Shown here in pieces: positions 1 to 6,938 of a DNA stretch of 64,000 nucleotides. Location of the stretch: NCBI RefSeq assembly GCF_018998565.1, contig NZ_JAHNZO010000003.1, positions 186,001-250,000 of the forward strand, given 5' to 3'. The notes under the pieces are model-generated. The model was not told the origin of the DNA. It saw only the letters and a program-made list of their open reading frames with translations, and searched no databases. The translations under genes and the position numbers were made by a program. The DNA is from Paenibacillus oleatilyticus (GTDB taxonomy: Bacteria; Bacillota; Bacilli; Paenibacillales; NBRC-103111). Every line of letters begins with the position of its first letter. The stretch's first letter is position 1.

Positions 1-617
1 CCGGAGCGATCGCCGCGGCGCTCATCGTCTATCTCATCGCCCGCAAAACGGGCTTGCAGCCGGCCGTGCTGGCGCTCGTCGGGATCGCGGTATCCGCGTG
101 CGGCTCGGCCGTCATTCAGCTCATTGTGGTGCAGACCAAAATGAACGTGGCCGTGGCGTTAGCCTGGATTTCCGGCAGCACGTACGCGCGCGGTTGGGAG
201 GAGCTGGCGCAGCTCGTGGTGTGGCCCGTGCTGCTGCTGCCGCTGGCATGGCTGATCGGGCGGAGAGTGGACATTTTGGCCTTCGGGCAGGAGGGTGCGG
301 TGGGCCTCGGGGTCAACGTCGAGCAGACGCGGCTGAGAGCGGCGGCGATCGGCGTGGCGCTGGCGGCTGCGGCCGTATCGATCGTGGGCACGATCGGCTT
401 CGTCGGGCTGATCGCTCCTCATGCGGCACGCCTTCTGATCGGGCACAATCATCGCCGGCTCATGCCGCTCGCTGCACTGCTCGGGGCCGTCCTGCTCGTA
501 TTGGCCGACATCGTCGGCCGCAACCTGCTGCCGCCCAAAGAAATTCCATCGGGCCTGATCGTCTCGCTCCTCGGAGCGCCTTATTTTCTTTGGCTGATGC
601 GGTCTTCGCGCAGATAA
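1..617 (+). CDS. FecCD-type iron-siderophore ABC permease, 3' part
   Basis: This is the C-terminal part of an integral membrane permease that moves ferric siderophore or haem-type substrates through an ABC importer. The reading frame is open from base 3, so the true start lies outside the window. The visible ~204 residues are hydrophobic helices. They end with the family signature GTIGFVGLIAPHAARLL, the cytoplasmic coupling region that contacts the ATPase, followed by the GRNLLPPKEIPSGLIVSLLG segment typical of the FecCD C-terminus. The partner permease, ATPase and binding protein are presumably upstream. No clear terminator follows the stop. The family call is secure; the substrate cannot be read from the sequence. 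Confidence 0.93.
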   Translation, partial: GAIAAALIVYLIARKTGLQPAVLALVGIAVSACGSAVIQLIVVQTKMNVAVALAWISGSTYARGWEELAQLVVWPVLLLPLAWLIGRRVDILAFGQEGAVGLGVNVEQTRLRAAAIGVALAAAAVSIVGTIGFVGLIAPHAARLLIGHNHRRLMPLAALLGAVLLVLADIVGRNLLPPKEIPSGLIVSLLGAPYFLWLMRSSRR

Positions 618-769
618 ATGCGAATGAAGGATGCGACGATTGGCAAGATGTGAACTGTGACGGTGCAGTGATCTTGACTGCAAATAGGATTTCAGCAAAC
701 TCAGGCTGCCATTTGGCGGTCCAGAGTGTTGAAAAAGTGGTTCATAAACCAAATAGAGATACATACGTT

Positions 770-890
770 GGTGGGGTATCCACTGGAGGAGCGACAGCGT
801 TCACCTTTGTCTGCGGGAAATACCCGCTGCTAAGCGGCTTCCAATTAAGATTTCCTGCAGACAACAGTGACCGGAAGTGGATACCCCACC
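770..890. repeat. Long imperfect hairpin element between fecCD and small ORFs
   Basis: The ends 770-784 and 876-890 are a perfect 15-bp inverted repeat (GGTGGGGTATCCACT and its complement). Inside, 800-821 pairs imperfectly with 850-870, and CCGC/GCGG closes the tip around 824-836. The whole 121 bp can fold into one long stem. It holds no credible ORF. It could be a palindromic intergenic repeat (MITE or REP-like), a terminator or a structured RNA. I see no second copy in the window. The remaining bases of 618-969 show nothing else I can support. Confidence 0.6.
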
Positions 891-969
891 TCCTCGTACA
901 CCTCTATTACCTCAATTGACCACTTTCAAGCGTGAAAGTTAAAGAAATACAATTTTACAAAAATAATGG

Positions 970-999
970 TTGACACGTTTGCAGAACGCATGATAAGAT
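970..999 (+). promoter_or_regulatory. Probable sigma-A promoter for small ORF at 1043
   Basis: TTGACA at 970-975 and TAAGAT at 994-999 are separated by 18 bp. They lie just upstream of a good ribosome binding site and the small ORF at 1043. Confidence 0.55.
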
Positions 1000-1042
1000 T
1001 TCACCAACTTGATGAACACAAAAGCGAAGGGAGGTTAGGAAC

Positions 1043-1177
1043 ATGAGAACGCATAACGCATTCGAACAACTGTTACAGACCGAGCAAGGATCCGCTCATG
1101 ATTCCTTTCATAACCAACGCTTTTTACGTAGCTTTCGCGTACCTGTACGATGTTTGGGGCTTTTAGACCCGTCGTAA
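1043..1177 (+). CDS. Small ORF of 44 residues, unknown
   Basis: The ATG follows GGGAGG with normal spacing and is preceded by a promoter-like TTGACA/TAAGAT pair. The product begins MRTHNAFEQLLQTEQG and ends RCLGLLDPS; it is rich in Arg, Phe and Leu, with no signal peptide or membrane segment. A strong hairpin terminator follows the stop by 17 bases. The unit is therefore promoter, RBS, short ORF, terminator, which would suit either a short regulatory transcript with a leader peptide or an autonomous small protein. I do not recognise the sequence. No downstream gene is obviously controlled, because a second small ORF and tRNA genes come next. Confidence 0.45.
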   Translation: MRTHNAFEQLLQTEQGSAHDSFHNQRFLRSFRVPVRCLGLLDPS

Positions 1178-1194
1178 TTGGAATTCGGTAGGTG

Positions 1195-1225
1195 AGGCTG
1201 CGAATCGTCGTAGCCTTTTTCTTTT
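1195..1225 (+). terminator. Rho-independent terminator after first small ORF
   Basis: A 9-bp stem (1195-1203 with 1208-1216, AGGCTGCGA with one G-T pair) carries a 4-base loop and is followed by a T-rich tract TTTTTCTTTT. Confidence 0.75.
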
Positions 1226-1300
1226 GCCTTCGTGGCGGGAAAAAGGGACGAAGCGCAGCTTTTTTGTTTGCTTAAATTCGCGTGGAAGGAGAGAGTAGCG

Positions 1301-1417
1301 ATGACGAATCATGATAAGATTGTCCATGTTCACGAGGTCCAATTTGAATTACAAACAAAATCCAGTAGTCTTGATTTGCTCCGAACCCCTCCTTCCCTGA
1401 AGGTCGGGCGATTCTGA
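1301..1417 (+). CDS. Small ORF of 38 residues, unknown
   Basis: The ATG at 1301 follows AAGGAGAGAGTAGCG, a strong ribosome binding site. The product runs MTNHDKIVHVHEVQFELQ to PSLKVGRF and has no recognisable domain, signal peptide or membrane helix. A longer open frame begins at 1232 but lacks an RBS there. The ORF lies between two hairpin terminators (1195-1225 and 1455-1480), so if expressed it needs its own promoter or read-through. It may pair functionally with the 44-residue ORF just upstream; that is inference from position only. Confidence 0.4.
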   Translation: MTNHDKIVHVHEVQFELQTKSSSLDLLRTPPSLKVGRF

Positions 1418-1454
1418 CATACGTTTTGGCGTATGCAAAATACGGAGATACAAG

Positions 1455-1480
1455 GCTGCCGGATCACGGCGGCTTTTCTT
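1455..1480 (+). terminator. Rho-independent terminator upstream of tRNA cluster
   Basis: GCTGCCG (1455-1461) and CGGCGGC (1467-1473) form a 7-bp stem with one T-G pair, followed by TTTTCTT. Confidence 0.65.
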
Positions 1481-1546
1481 ATGCCTTGGAGTGAATCGGG
1501 GCAAAAGAAGAGCGCGTGAGCTAGCAGTCTTTTTCATTGTTAACGC

Positions 1547-1623
1547 GGCGCATTAGGCAAGCGGTGAAGCCACACGACTTTCACTCGTGCATTCGGCGGG
1601 TTCGAATCCCCCATGCGTCACCA
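1547..1623 (+). tRNA. tRNA-Glu (anticodon TTC)
   Basis: The acceptor GGCGCAT (1547-1553) pairs with ATGCGTC. The anticodon stem is CACGA/TCGTG with loop CTTTCAC, giving anticodon TTC at 1580-1582. The T loop is TTCGAAT; the T stem has one C-C mismatch. CCA is encoded (1621-1623). Confidence 0.92.
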
Positions 1624-1716
1624 TTTCATCATGGATAGGATGTAGTCATAGAGGTTGCTGCTTTATTCGGCGACTGGCAGACCTGCGGGCCGTCCCCGCA
1701 CCTATCCGTCCAACTC

Positions 1717-1787
1717 AGGGGAATCGCCAAGTGGTAAGGCAGCGGCTTTTGAAGCTGCGAGCGGTGGTTCGAATCCATCTTCCCCTA
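1717..1787 (+). tRNA. tRNA-Gln (anticodon TTG)
   Basis: The acceptor AGGGGAA pairs with TTCCCCT. The D arm is GCC/GGC, the anticodon stem GCGGC/GCTGC with loop TTTTGAA gives anticodon TTG, and the T arm is GGTGG-TTCGAAT-CCATC. After the discriminator A the genome reads TAC, so CCA is not encoded, unlike the neighbouring tRNA-Glu. Confidence 0.92.
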
Positions 1788-1796
1788 TACCCACAT

Positions 1797-1870
1797 GGAG
1801 CTGTGGAGAAGCGGGAGTTCTCGCCGGTTCGTCAGACCGGAGGCCGCGGGTTCAAGTCCCGCCGGCTCCA
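1797..1870 (+). tRNA. tRNA, probably Asp (GTC), with atypical anticodon loop
   Basis: The acceptor GGAGCTG pairs with CGGCTCC, the D stem is GAG/CTC, and the T arm GCGGG-TTCAAGT-CCCGC is perfect. The anticodon stem CCGGT/ACCGG encloses loop TCGTCAG, which places GTC in the anticodon (Asp). Position 33 is then C instead of the almost universal T, and the discriminator is A rather than the usual G of tRNA-Asp, so the identity is less certain than the cloverleaf. ACC follows, so CCA is not exactly encoded after A73; a shifted pairing starting at 1796 would make ACCA part of the end. Confidence 0.75.
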
Positions 1871-1923
1871 ACCAAATACATAACGAAAGGATGCCGTGTA
1901 CGTTGTACAGGTGACAAACAACC

Positions 1924-2499
1924 ATGAAGCGAACAAATCTTTTTTCCATGCACGATGATCTCATATTTCACAATGTGACAGAACGCCGCCTCTCCCTCGA
2001 CGATGTGATCGAGCGGATGCTGCGGTTCATCTCTCAAGATCCGGCATCGCCGTATCAATTGATGATCGGTACCGACAGTCAGGTTCACCGCGGTCATACC
2101 AAATTTGTGACCGGTATTATTATCCGCCGTCCGGGCAAAGGCGCTTGGGCCTGTTACCGGCAGGTGGTGCTTCCCCGGGAGCTGACCTCCGTCAAAGAGA
2201 AGCTGACGATCGAAACGTCGCTCTCGCAGGAGATCGCCTGTTATTTCGAGGGGGATGCGATGAACCGGATGGAAGAGCTGCTGCTGCCCTATGTGTACCA
2301 AGGCGCTTCGCTCGAAGCGTTCATCGATATTGATGCGGGCACGGAGCCGGTCGTCAACAAGACGTCGCTATACGTTCAGGAGATGGTGGACCGGGTCGAA
2401 GCCATGGGAAGATACGCCGCTCGGGTAAAGCCTGACTCGTACGCCGCCTCCGCCTATGCCAACCGGCATACGAAACGCCCAGCCAGCCTGGTTATGTGA
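1924..2499 (+). CDS. ykuK: YkuK-family RNase H-like protein
   Basis: The 191-residue product matches the YkuK (DUF458) family, predicted to have an RNase H-like fold. No substrate is established. Candidate catalytic acids lie where the family has them: Asp in LMIGTDSQVH (about residue 49), Glu in TIETSLSQEIA (about 100), and Asp in EAFIDIDAGTEPVVNK (about 138). The ATG at 1924 follows AGGTGA; ATG 1948 would begin nearer the family's usual start (HDDLIFHNVTE) but has no RBS. The gene starts 53 bases after the tRNA cluster and is followed 34 bases later by kptA, so it may belong to a nucleic-acid-processing operon with kptA and tatD. Confidence 0.82.
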   Translation: MKRTNLFSMHDDLIFHNVTERRLSLDDVIERMLRFISQDPASPYQLMIGTDSQVHRGHTKFVTGIIIRRPGKGAWACYRQVVLPRELTSVKEKLTIETSLSQEIACYFEGDAMNRMEELLLPYVYQGASLEAFIDIDAGTEPVVNKTSLYVQEMVDRVEAMGRYAARVKPDSYAASAYANRHTKRPASLVM

Positions 2500-2533
2500 A
2501 CTTTTTAAATTTTTAAATAAGGAAGAGATCGAC

Positions 2534-3106
2534 ATGTTAAATGAAAAAACAGAAATTCGCTTAAGCAAATTTATGACCAAGCTGTTAAGACACGATCCTA
2601 AAGCGTTCGGACTCATCCTGGACCCGACGGATGGATCGTGCGAATTAAAGGACATGATGCGCGCCATCCGGTCGCAGCCCAGATGGGCGTCGATTACGTT
2701 GGAGGATGTGGAGCAAGTCGTGCGCAAATCGGATAAGCAGCGCTTCGAAATCACGAACGGCCGCATCCGCGCCCGATACGGGCACAGCTTCGAGAAGATT
2801 CGCTACGAGCCCGGCGACCCGCCAGAGACGCTGTATCATGGCACGAACCGTCATGCCGCGCCGGCAATTCTGCGGGAAGGCATCCGCCCGATGGGCCGTC
2901 AGTACGTGCATTTGTCCGAAGGGCTGCAGTTCGCCACATTGGCAGGCAGTCGCAGAGGGGAGCTTGTCATCCTGCGCGTGGACACGGCTAAAGCCCGCAG
3001 TATGGGCGTATCGTTTTATTTTGCGGGAAATGAAGTGTGGCTGGCCGACGAAGTGCCGGCGTCCTGCTGCGCCGTAGACGAGGGGAGAGGAGCGAGCAGA
3101 CGATGA
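2534..3106 (+). CDS. kptA: RNA 2'-phosphotransferase, Tpt1/KptA family
   Basis: KptA/Tpt1 enzymes remove an internal RNA 2'-phosphate by transferring it to NAD+, giving ADP-ribose 1'',2''-cyclic phosphate. In eukaryotes this finishes tRNA splicing; the bacterial substrate is unclear. The 190-residue protein has the N-terminal RLSKFMTKLLRHDP segment with the conserved Arg-His, the RIRARYGHS element, and LYHGTNRHAAPAILREGIRP of the NAD-binding ADP-ribosyltransferase-like domain, then YVHLS. The start at 2534 follows GGAAGAG; an in-frame start at 2456 would run through the end of ykuK and lacks an RBS. Its stop overlaps the tatD start as ATGA, so the two are translationally coupled. Confidence 0.9.
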   Translation: MLNEKTEIRLSKFMTKLLRHDPKAFGLILDPTDGSCELKDMMRAIRSQPRWASITLEDVEQVVRKSDKQRFEITNGRIRARYGHSFEKIRYEPGDPPETLYHGTNRHAAPAILREGIRPMGRQYVHLSEGLQFATLAGSRRGELVILRVDTAKARSMGVSFYFAGNEVWLADEVPASCCAVDEGRGASRR

Positions 3107-3897
3107 AGAAGCCGTCGCTGATCGATATCGGGGTCAACTTGATGCACCGCTCGTTTCACCCGGACCGTGACCAGGTCGTCGCCCGGGCGGAAGCGGAGGG
3201 CGTCTCTCCGCTTATTTTGACGGGGACGCATATGCGAAACAGCGAAGAAGCCGCGCGATATGCGGCCCGGTTTCCGGGCAAGCTGTACTCCACCGCAGGC
3301 ATCCATCCGCACGACGCCCGCAACTGCGGCCCGGACACGCTGGCACAGCTGCGGAAGCTGGCCGCGCTGCCCTCCGTCGTAGCGATCGGGGAATGCGGCT
3401 TGGATTACAACCGCGATTTCTCGCCGCGCGATGTGCAGCGAAAGTGGTTCGAAGCGCAGGTCATGCTGGCGTGCGAGCTGCGGATGCCGTTGTTCCTGCA
3501 CGAGCGGGAGGCGCATGCGGATTTCGTCCGCATCTTGAAGACGCATCTGCACCGGATTGACCGGGCGGTCGTCCACTGCTTCACCGGCAGCGCAAGCGAG
3601 CTGAAGACGTATCTCGATATGGGACTGTATATCGGGATTACGGGCTGGATTTGCGACGAGCGGCGGGGCAAGCATCTGCGGGAGCTAGTGCGGCGCATTC
3701 CGCTCGACCGGCTGATGATCGAGACGGACGCCCCGTTCCTGACGCCGCGGGATCTGCCGGTCAAGCCGGCGGACGGACGCAACGAGCCCGCGTTTCTGCC
3801 GCACATCTTGCAGGCCGTATCCGTTTGTATGGGCAAAAGCGCGGAGGAAGTGGCTGAAGCGACGACGCAAACAGCCAGGCATGTTTTCGGCTTGTAA
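3103..3897 (+). CDS. tatD: TatD-family metal-dependent nuclease
   Basis: This is a 264-residue TIM-barrel hydrolase of the TatD DNase family, metal-dependent 3'-5' exonucleases acting on DNA and in some reports RNA. Metal-site motifs are in order: IHPHDARNCG, GECGLDYNRDFSP, FLHEREAH, VHCFTGS and ETDAPFLTP. The ATG at 3103 overlaps the kptA stop (ATGA) with GGGGAGAGG upstream. Position directly behind kptA and ykuK suggests shared work on nucleic-acid ends, but the co-transcription is inferred from spacing. A terminator hairpin follows at 3980. Confidence 0.9.
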   Translation: MKKPSLIDIGVNLMHRSFHPDRDQVVARAEAEGVSPLILTGTHMRNSEEAARYAARFPGKLYSTAGIHPHDARNCGPDTLAQLRKLAALPSVVAIGECGLDYNRDFSPRDVQRKWFEAQVMLACELRMPLFLHEREAHADFVRILKTHLHRIDRAVVHCFTGSASELKTYLDMGLYIGITGWICDERRGKHLRELVRRIPLDRLMIETDAPFLTPRDLPVKPADGRNEPAFLPHILQAVSVCMGKSAEEVAEATTQTARHVFGL

Positions 3898-3979
3898 TTG
3901 TAACGGAGCGTCTTTCGGCTGCAGCAACCGGCAATCGAGCCGGATCGGCGGCATTTGTTACGTTGCAATCCAATTTGTA

Positions 3980-4018
3980 AACAGGCGAACCGGCATACCG
4001 GATTCGCTTGTTTTTTTT
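3980..4018 (+). terminator. Rho-independent terminator after tatD
   Basis: AACAGGCGAA-CCGG-CATA-CCGG-ATTCGCTTGTT forms a long stem with one internal mismatch and is followed by eight T residues. Confidence 0.85.
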
Positions 4019-4045
4019 CTGGAGCCGTCCCTTCAACGCAACGGG

Positions 4046-4276
4046 TTAAATCGGCATGGGTGCAACCGTATCTTTCCGCTCCAGATTTGCAATCATTTCA
4101 TTCCAAGCAATCGGCTTGTTCGACAGGACAGCGTAATATCTTTTCGAAAATTTCACAATCAGATCTGTTGGCAGTTCCTTCCCATGATTGTTCACCGGAA
4201 GGAAACAAAGGTCGAGTCCAGTCACAGCTTCTCCATTTATTAGTATCCTCCAAGTAACTACCCCACGGCAAAGTGC
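4046..4276 (-). pseudogene. Remnant of an unrecognised gene, C-terminal fragment
   Basis: Reading the minus strand gives an open, protein-like stretch of about 64 residues ending in a stop at 4046-4048: INGEAVTGLDLCFLPVNNHG, then KELPTDLIVKFSKRYYAVLS, then NKPIAWNEMIANLERKDTV. It has no usable in-frame start; the frame is closed by TAG at 4277-4279. Its upstream end runs into the hxlA control region, so it looks like the leftover 3' end of a deleted gene. I do not recognise the family. It could still be chance reading. Confidence 0.35.
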
Positions 4277-4280
4277 CTAC
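4243..4280 (+). promoter_or_regulatory. Probable HxlR operator upstream of hxlA (two half-repeats)
   Basis: The 19-mer GTATCCTCCAAGTAACTAC (4243-4261) matches, in inverted orientation, the site at 5744-5762 upstream of hxlR at 15 of 19 positions. A related AAGTGCCTAC lies at 4271-4280, exactly 19 bp after AAGTAACTAC (4252-4261). Tandem repeats upstream of hxlA are the known HxlR target layout in Bacillus subtilis. Confidence 0.6.
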
Positions 4281-4355
4281 TTCCTAAAATGAAATGAAGG
4301 CTCTACAATGGGCTGTGTCGAACAACAACAATCATTTTGAAGGAGAGATCATCCT

Positions 4356-4988
4356 ATGGAGCTTCAATTGGCACTGGATCTTGTAGACATTCCCGGAGCA
4401 AAACAAGTGGTTGCGGAAGTGGCGGAGCATATAGATATCGTCGAAATCGGCACGCCGGTTGTCATTAACGAAGGATTGAGGGCGGTAAAGGAAATCAAAG
4501 AGGCATTTCCGGCTTTGCGCGTTTTGGCTGACCTGAAAATTATGGATGCAGGCGGGTACGAGGTCATGAAAGCATCCGAAGCGGGGGCGGATATTATTAC
4601 TGTTCTGGGTGTCTCGGACGATTCGACAATTCGAGGGGCCGTCGAAGAAGCCAGAAAACAAAACAAAAAAATTATGGTCGACATGATCAACGTGAAGGAC
4701 ATTGAAGGCAGGGCCAAAGAAATCGACGAGCTTGGCGTGGATTACATCTGTGTTCATTCCGGTTATGACCATCAGGCGGCAGGCAAAAACTCTTTTGAAG
4801 AGCTTATGGCGATCAAGCGTGTCGTCAAGCATGCGAAAACGGCGATTGCAGGCGGTATTAAGCTGAATACGCTGCCGGAAGTCATCAAGGCCAGCCCGGA
4901 CCTGGTTATTGTTGGCGGCGGCATTACCGGTCAAGAGGATAAGAAGGCAACTGCGGCTGAAATGAAACGATTGGTTCGTCAGGCCTAA
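4356..4988 (+). CDS. hxlA: 3-hexulose-6-phosphate synthase
   Basis: HxlA joins formaldehyde to ribulose 5-phosphate to give 3-hexulose 6-phosphate, the first step of the ribulose monophosphate pathway, used here most likely for formaldehyde detoxification. The 210-residue product is a complete member of the orotidine-decarboxylase TIM-barrel superfamily: MELQLALDLVDIPGA, VEIGTPVVINEG, the catalytic-type VLADLKIMDAGGYEV, MVDMINV, YICVHSGYD, IAGGIKLNTLPE and LVIVGGGITG. The ATG follows AAGGAGAGATCATCCT. hxlB starts 5 bases after its stop. Probable HxlR sites lie about 80-110 bp upstream. Confidence 0.96.
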   Translation: MELQLALDLVDIPGAKQVVAEVAEHIDIVEIGTPVVINEGLRAVKEIKEAFPALRVLADLKIMDAGGYEVMKASEAGADIITVLGVSDDSTIRGAVEEARKQNKKIMVDMINVKDIEGRAKEIDELGVDYICVHSGYDHQAAGKNSFEELMAIKRVVKHAKTAIAGGIKLNTLPEVIKASPDLVIVGGGITGQEDKKATAAEMKRLVRQA

Positions 4989-4993
4989 TCGCC

Positions 4994-5551
4994 ATGCAAA
5001 CGATAAAATATGCATCCGAAATCGTGAAGGAACTTCATCGCTCGGTAGAACGGATTGTCGAAGAAGAAGCGGAAACATTGGCCGATATCATTTTGCAATC
5101 CAACAAGGTATTTGTGGCTGGCGCCGGAAGGTCGGGTTTAATGGGACGAGCTTTTGCCATGCGCCTGATGCATACCGGCATAAATGCCTATGTGGTCGGG
5201 GAAACGATAACTCCCGGCATCGGCAAGGACGATGTCCTGATCATCGGCACGGGCTCGGGGGAAACAAGGAGCTTGATCCCAATGGCCCAAAAAGCAAAAG
5301 GTCTGGGTGCATCCGTTGTTGCGGTCACGATTGCTCCCGAGTCGGCGATCGGAAGTTTGGCAGATGCTCTGGTGAAGCTGCCAGGATCGCCTAAAGATCA
5401 AGCAAGCGGCGGTCATACGACGATCCAGCCGATGGCTTCTTTGTTCGAACAAACATTATTGGTATTTTACGACGCTGTCATTCTTCGGATGATGGACAAA
5501 ACGGGACTGGACTCTGACCGGATGTACGGCAGACATGCCAACCTGGAGTAA
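4994..5551 (+). CDS. hxlB: 6-phospho-3-hexuloisomerase
   Basis: HxlB isomerises 3-hexulose 6-phosphate to fructose 6-phosphate, returning the fixed formaldehyde carbon to central metabolism. The 185-residue protein is a single SIS sugar-isomerase domain with the phosphosugar motif VFVAGAGRSGLMGRAFAMRL, the VGETITPGIGKDDVLIIGTGSGETRSL loop and the C-terminal FEQTLLVFYDAVILRMM helix. Length and order match HxlB from Bacillus. It is almost contiguous with hxlA, so both are one transcript, ended by the hairpin at 5571-5604. Confidence 0.96.
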   Translation: MQTIKYASEIVKELHRSVERIVEEEAETLADIILQSNKVFVAGAGRSGLMGRAFAMRLMHTGINAYVVGETITPGIGKDDVLIIGTGSGETRSLIPMAQKAKGLGASVVAVTIAPESAIGSLADALVKLPGSPKDQASGGHTTIQPMASLFEQTLLVFYDAVILRMMDKTGLDSDRMYGRHANLE

Positions 5552-5570
5552 ATCGATCGCAAGTTACTTG

Positions 5571-5604
5571 AAAGTCCTCGCCGCTCTTGGTGAGGACTTT
5601 CATT
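5571..5604 (+). terminator. Rho-independent terminator of hxlAB
   Basis: AAAGTCCTC (5571-5579) pairs perfectly with GAGGACTTT (5592-5600) around a 12-base loop. The trailing T-tract is short (TTTCATT), so efficiency may be moderate. Confidence 0.75.
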
Positions 5605-5743
5605 CATACATGAAGCCACGGGAGGCTGGAACCTATGGATTCAGCGGACATACTGTAGAAAAAAGCAGTTGATGCATTCGAACCATGTACAAACTCATCG
5701 ACTCCTTTAGTTTCCAAATAGATGGTATATCCTTTTATCTATT

Positions 5744-5762
5744 GTAGTTACTTATGGTATAC
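5744..5762 (-). promoter_or_regulatory. Probable HxlR operator upstream of hxlR
   Basis: GTAGTTACTTATGGTATAC is the reverse complement of a sequence sharing 15 of 19 bases with the hxlA-upstream site at 4243. It ends 15 bp before the hxlR start, so binding could affect hxlR expression. ATGGTATA is also repeated at 5722 and 5754. Confidence 0.5.
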
Positions 5763-5777
5763 TATCGGGAGGAGGGG

Positions 5778-6167
5778 ATGACGATGGCGAACGAGGTAAG
5801 AGATCGAATCGATTTGATGACGATTAACTGCGAGAAGGAATTGACGCTGGCCGTGATCGGAGGCAAATGGAAATTAATCATTTTGTGGCATCTCGGGTTG
5901 AAAGGAACGAAACGGTTTAGCGAACTGAAAAAATTGATTCCCCACATTACGCAAAAAATGTTGACCAATCAGCTGCGCGAATTGGAAGAGGATCAGTTGG
6001 TTTTCCGTAAAGTATATCCCGAAGTTCCGCCCCGGGTCGAATATTCTTTGACGGAGCACGGTGAAAGCCTCGTACCTGTCTTGAAAATGATGTACAACTG
6101 GGGGAAAAATTACGGGGAACAAGTCATATGGAAAGACGGGCGGACTTGCCAGGAGACCGCATTATAG
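5778..6167 (+). CDS. hxlR: HxlR-family transcriptional regulator of hxlAB
   Basis: This 129-residue winged-helix protein is the probable formaldehyde-responsive activator of hxlAB. It carries the family core: a conserved Cys near the N-terminus ([18 protein letters not shown]), then [39 protein letters not shown] and [19 protein letters not shown]. The Cys in INCE corresponds to the residue implicated in formaldehyde sensing by HxlR of B. subtilis. I choose ATG 5778 because GGGAGGAGGGG lies directly upstream; the in-frame ATG at 5754 has no RBS and falls inside the putative operator. It lies in the same orientation as hxlAB but after their terminator, so it likely has its own promoter. Confidence 0.92.
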   Translation: MTMANEVRDRIDLMTINCEKELTLAVIGGKWKLIILWHLGLKGTKRFSELKKLIPHITQKMLTNQLRELEEDQLVFRKVYPEVPPRVEYSLTEHGESLVPVLKMMYNWGKNYGEQVIWKDGRTCQETAL

Positions 6168-6203
6168 TCGACCCTTGACACGTTGGCATATTTGCAACGA
6201 CAA

Positions 6204-6243
6204 AAAAACCGTTTTCCCGATGAGTCGGGAGAACGGTTTTTGT
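6204..6243. terminator. Bidirectional terminator between hxlR and SEC-C gene
   Basis: AAAACCGTTTTCCCGA pairs with TCGGGAGAACGGTTTT around a 4-base loop, flanked by A-run and T-run. It can serve hxlR on the plus strand and the converging gene on the minus strand. Confidence 0.88.
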
Positions 6244-6269
6244 TTTGTTCAGCATATCTTACGCACGGT

Positions 6270-6782
6270 CTATTTGCCGTTTTTCATCTGCTCGGCGAAC
6301 TCCGTAATTTTTTGCGCCCGCTGGGCGATCGAACCGGAGGATACGTTGTATTTGGCCGAAAGCGCCGATTGCGTCACTTCGGCAACGCCGTGCATGGAGC
6401 CGATGGCGTATTCCATAGCGGCGAGCATCACGTCCGCTTTGCGGATCTGCGGGCGTTCGTGGGACGCGTAAGCATGCCATAAGGCAACGGCTTCCGTAAT
6501 GCGCTGCCAATCGAAGGTTCCCACCATTTGTCCGGCTAATTGTTCGGCGACCGATTGATATATTTCTTGAGGCCAGTCCAGCACCTCAATAAGTGTCTGC
6601 ACGGTTTCCGCATTGAGAGACGGACCTTGATCCGTTGAAGGCCGGATGTTGGACGGCGAGCCGGTATTCGGCGCTGCCGCTTGGAGTTGGGGCGCTTCAC
6701 CGGTCAGAAGGCAGCAGTGCTTGTACTTCTTGCCGCTGCCGCAGGGACACGGCTCATTTCTTCCAATTTTTCGCAAGTTCAT
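6270..6782 (-). CDS. SEC-C metal-binding motif protein, unknown role
   Basis: The 170-residue protein starts with [21 protein letters not shown], a complete SEC-C zinc-binding motif (C-x-C-x8-CC) like that at the C-terminus of SecA. A Pro/Ser/Thr-rich linker (about 32-55) and a mostly helical domain follow, with [21 protein letters not shown] and, near the end, a helix-turn-helix-like stretch [25 protein letters not shown] proteins bind zinc and sometimes ribosomes or SecB. Here the motif is N-terminal and the rest is unlike SecA, so the function is open. It converges on hxlR across a shared terminator. Confidence 0.8.
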   Translation of the reverse strand: MNLRKIGRNEPCPCGSGKKYKHCCLLTGEAPQLQAAAPNTGSPSNIRPSTDQGPSLNAETVQTLIEVLDWPQEIYQSVAEQLAGQMVGTFDWQRITEAVALWHAYASHERPQIRKADVMLAAMEYAIGSMHGVAEVTQSALSAKYNVSSGSIAQRAQKITEFAEQMKNGK

Positions 6783-6903
6783 TCCACTTCCATTTCTTCT
6801 GCCAAATTCACTCTGATGACATTATAGCCTTTGAAAGGAAAAATTCCAAGACTTCGACACGATTCGACAACATTAAGAGGTAAATCCGGTGCTTTTTACG
6901 AGG

Positions 6904-6927
6904 AAAAAGCCTCCGCAGGGGAAGGCT
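6904..6927 (-). terminator. Terminator of the phoX-like gene
   Basis: On the minus strand AAGCCT and AGGCTT form a short stem followed by TTTTT (plus-strand positions 6908-6904). It lies 12-35 bases after the phoX stop. Confidence 0.6.
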
Positions 6928-6938
6928 TGTTTTCCGTA

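Noticed and set aside
98..919. 273-residue ORF across the fecCD end and the hairpin region
   Set aside because: Out of frame with the permease, Arg/Gly-rich and runs through the inverted repeat.
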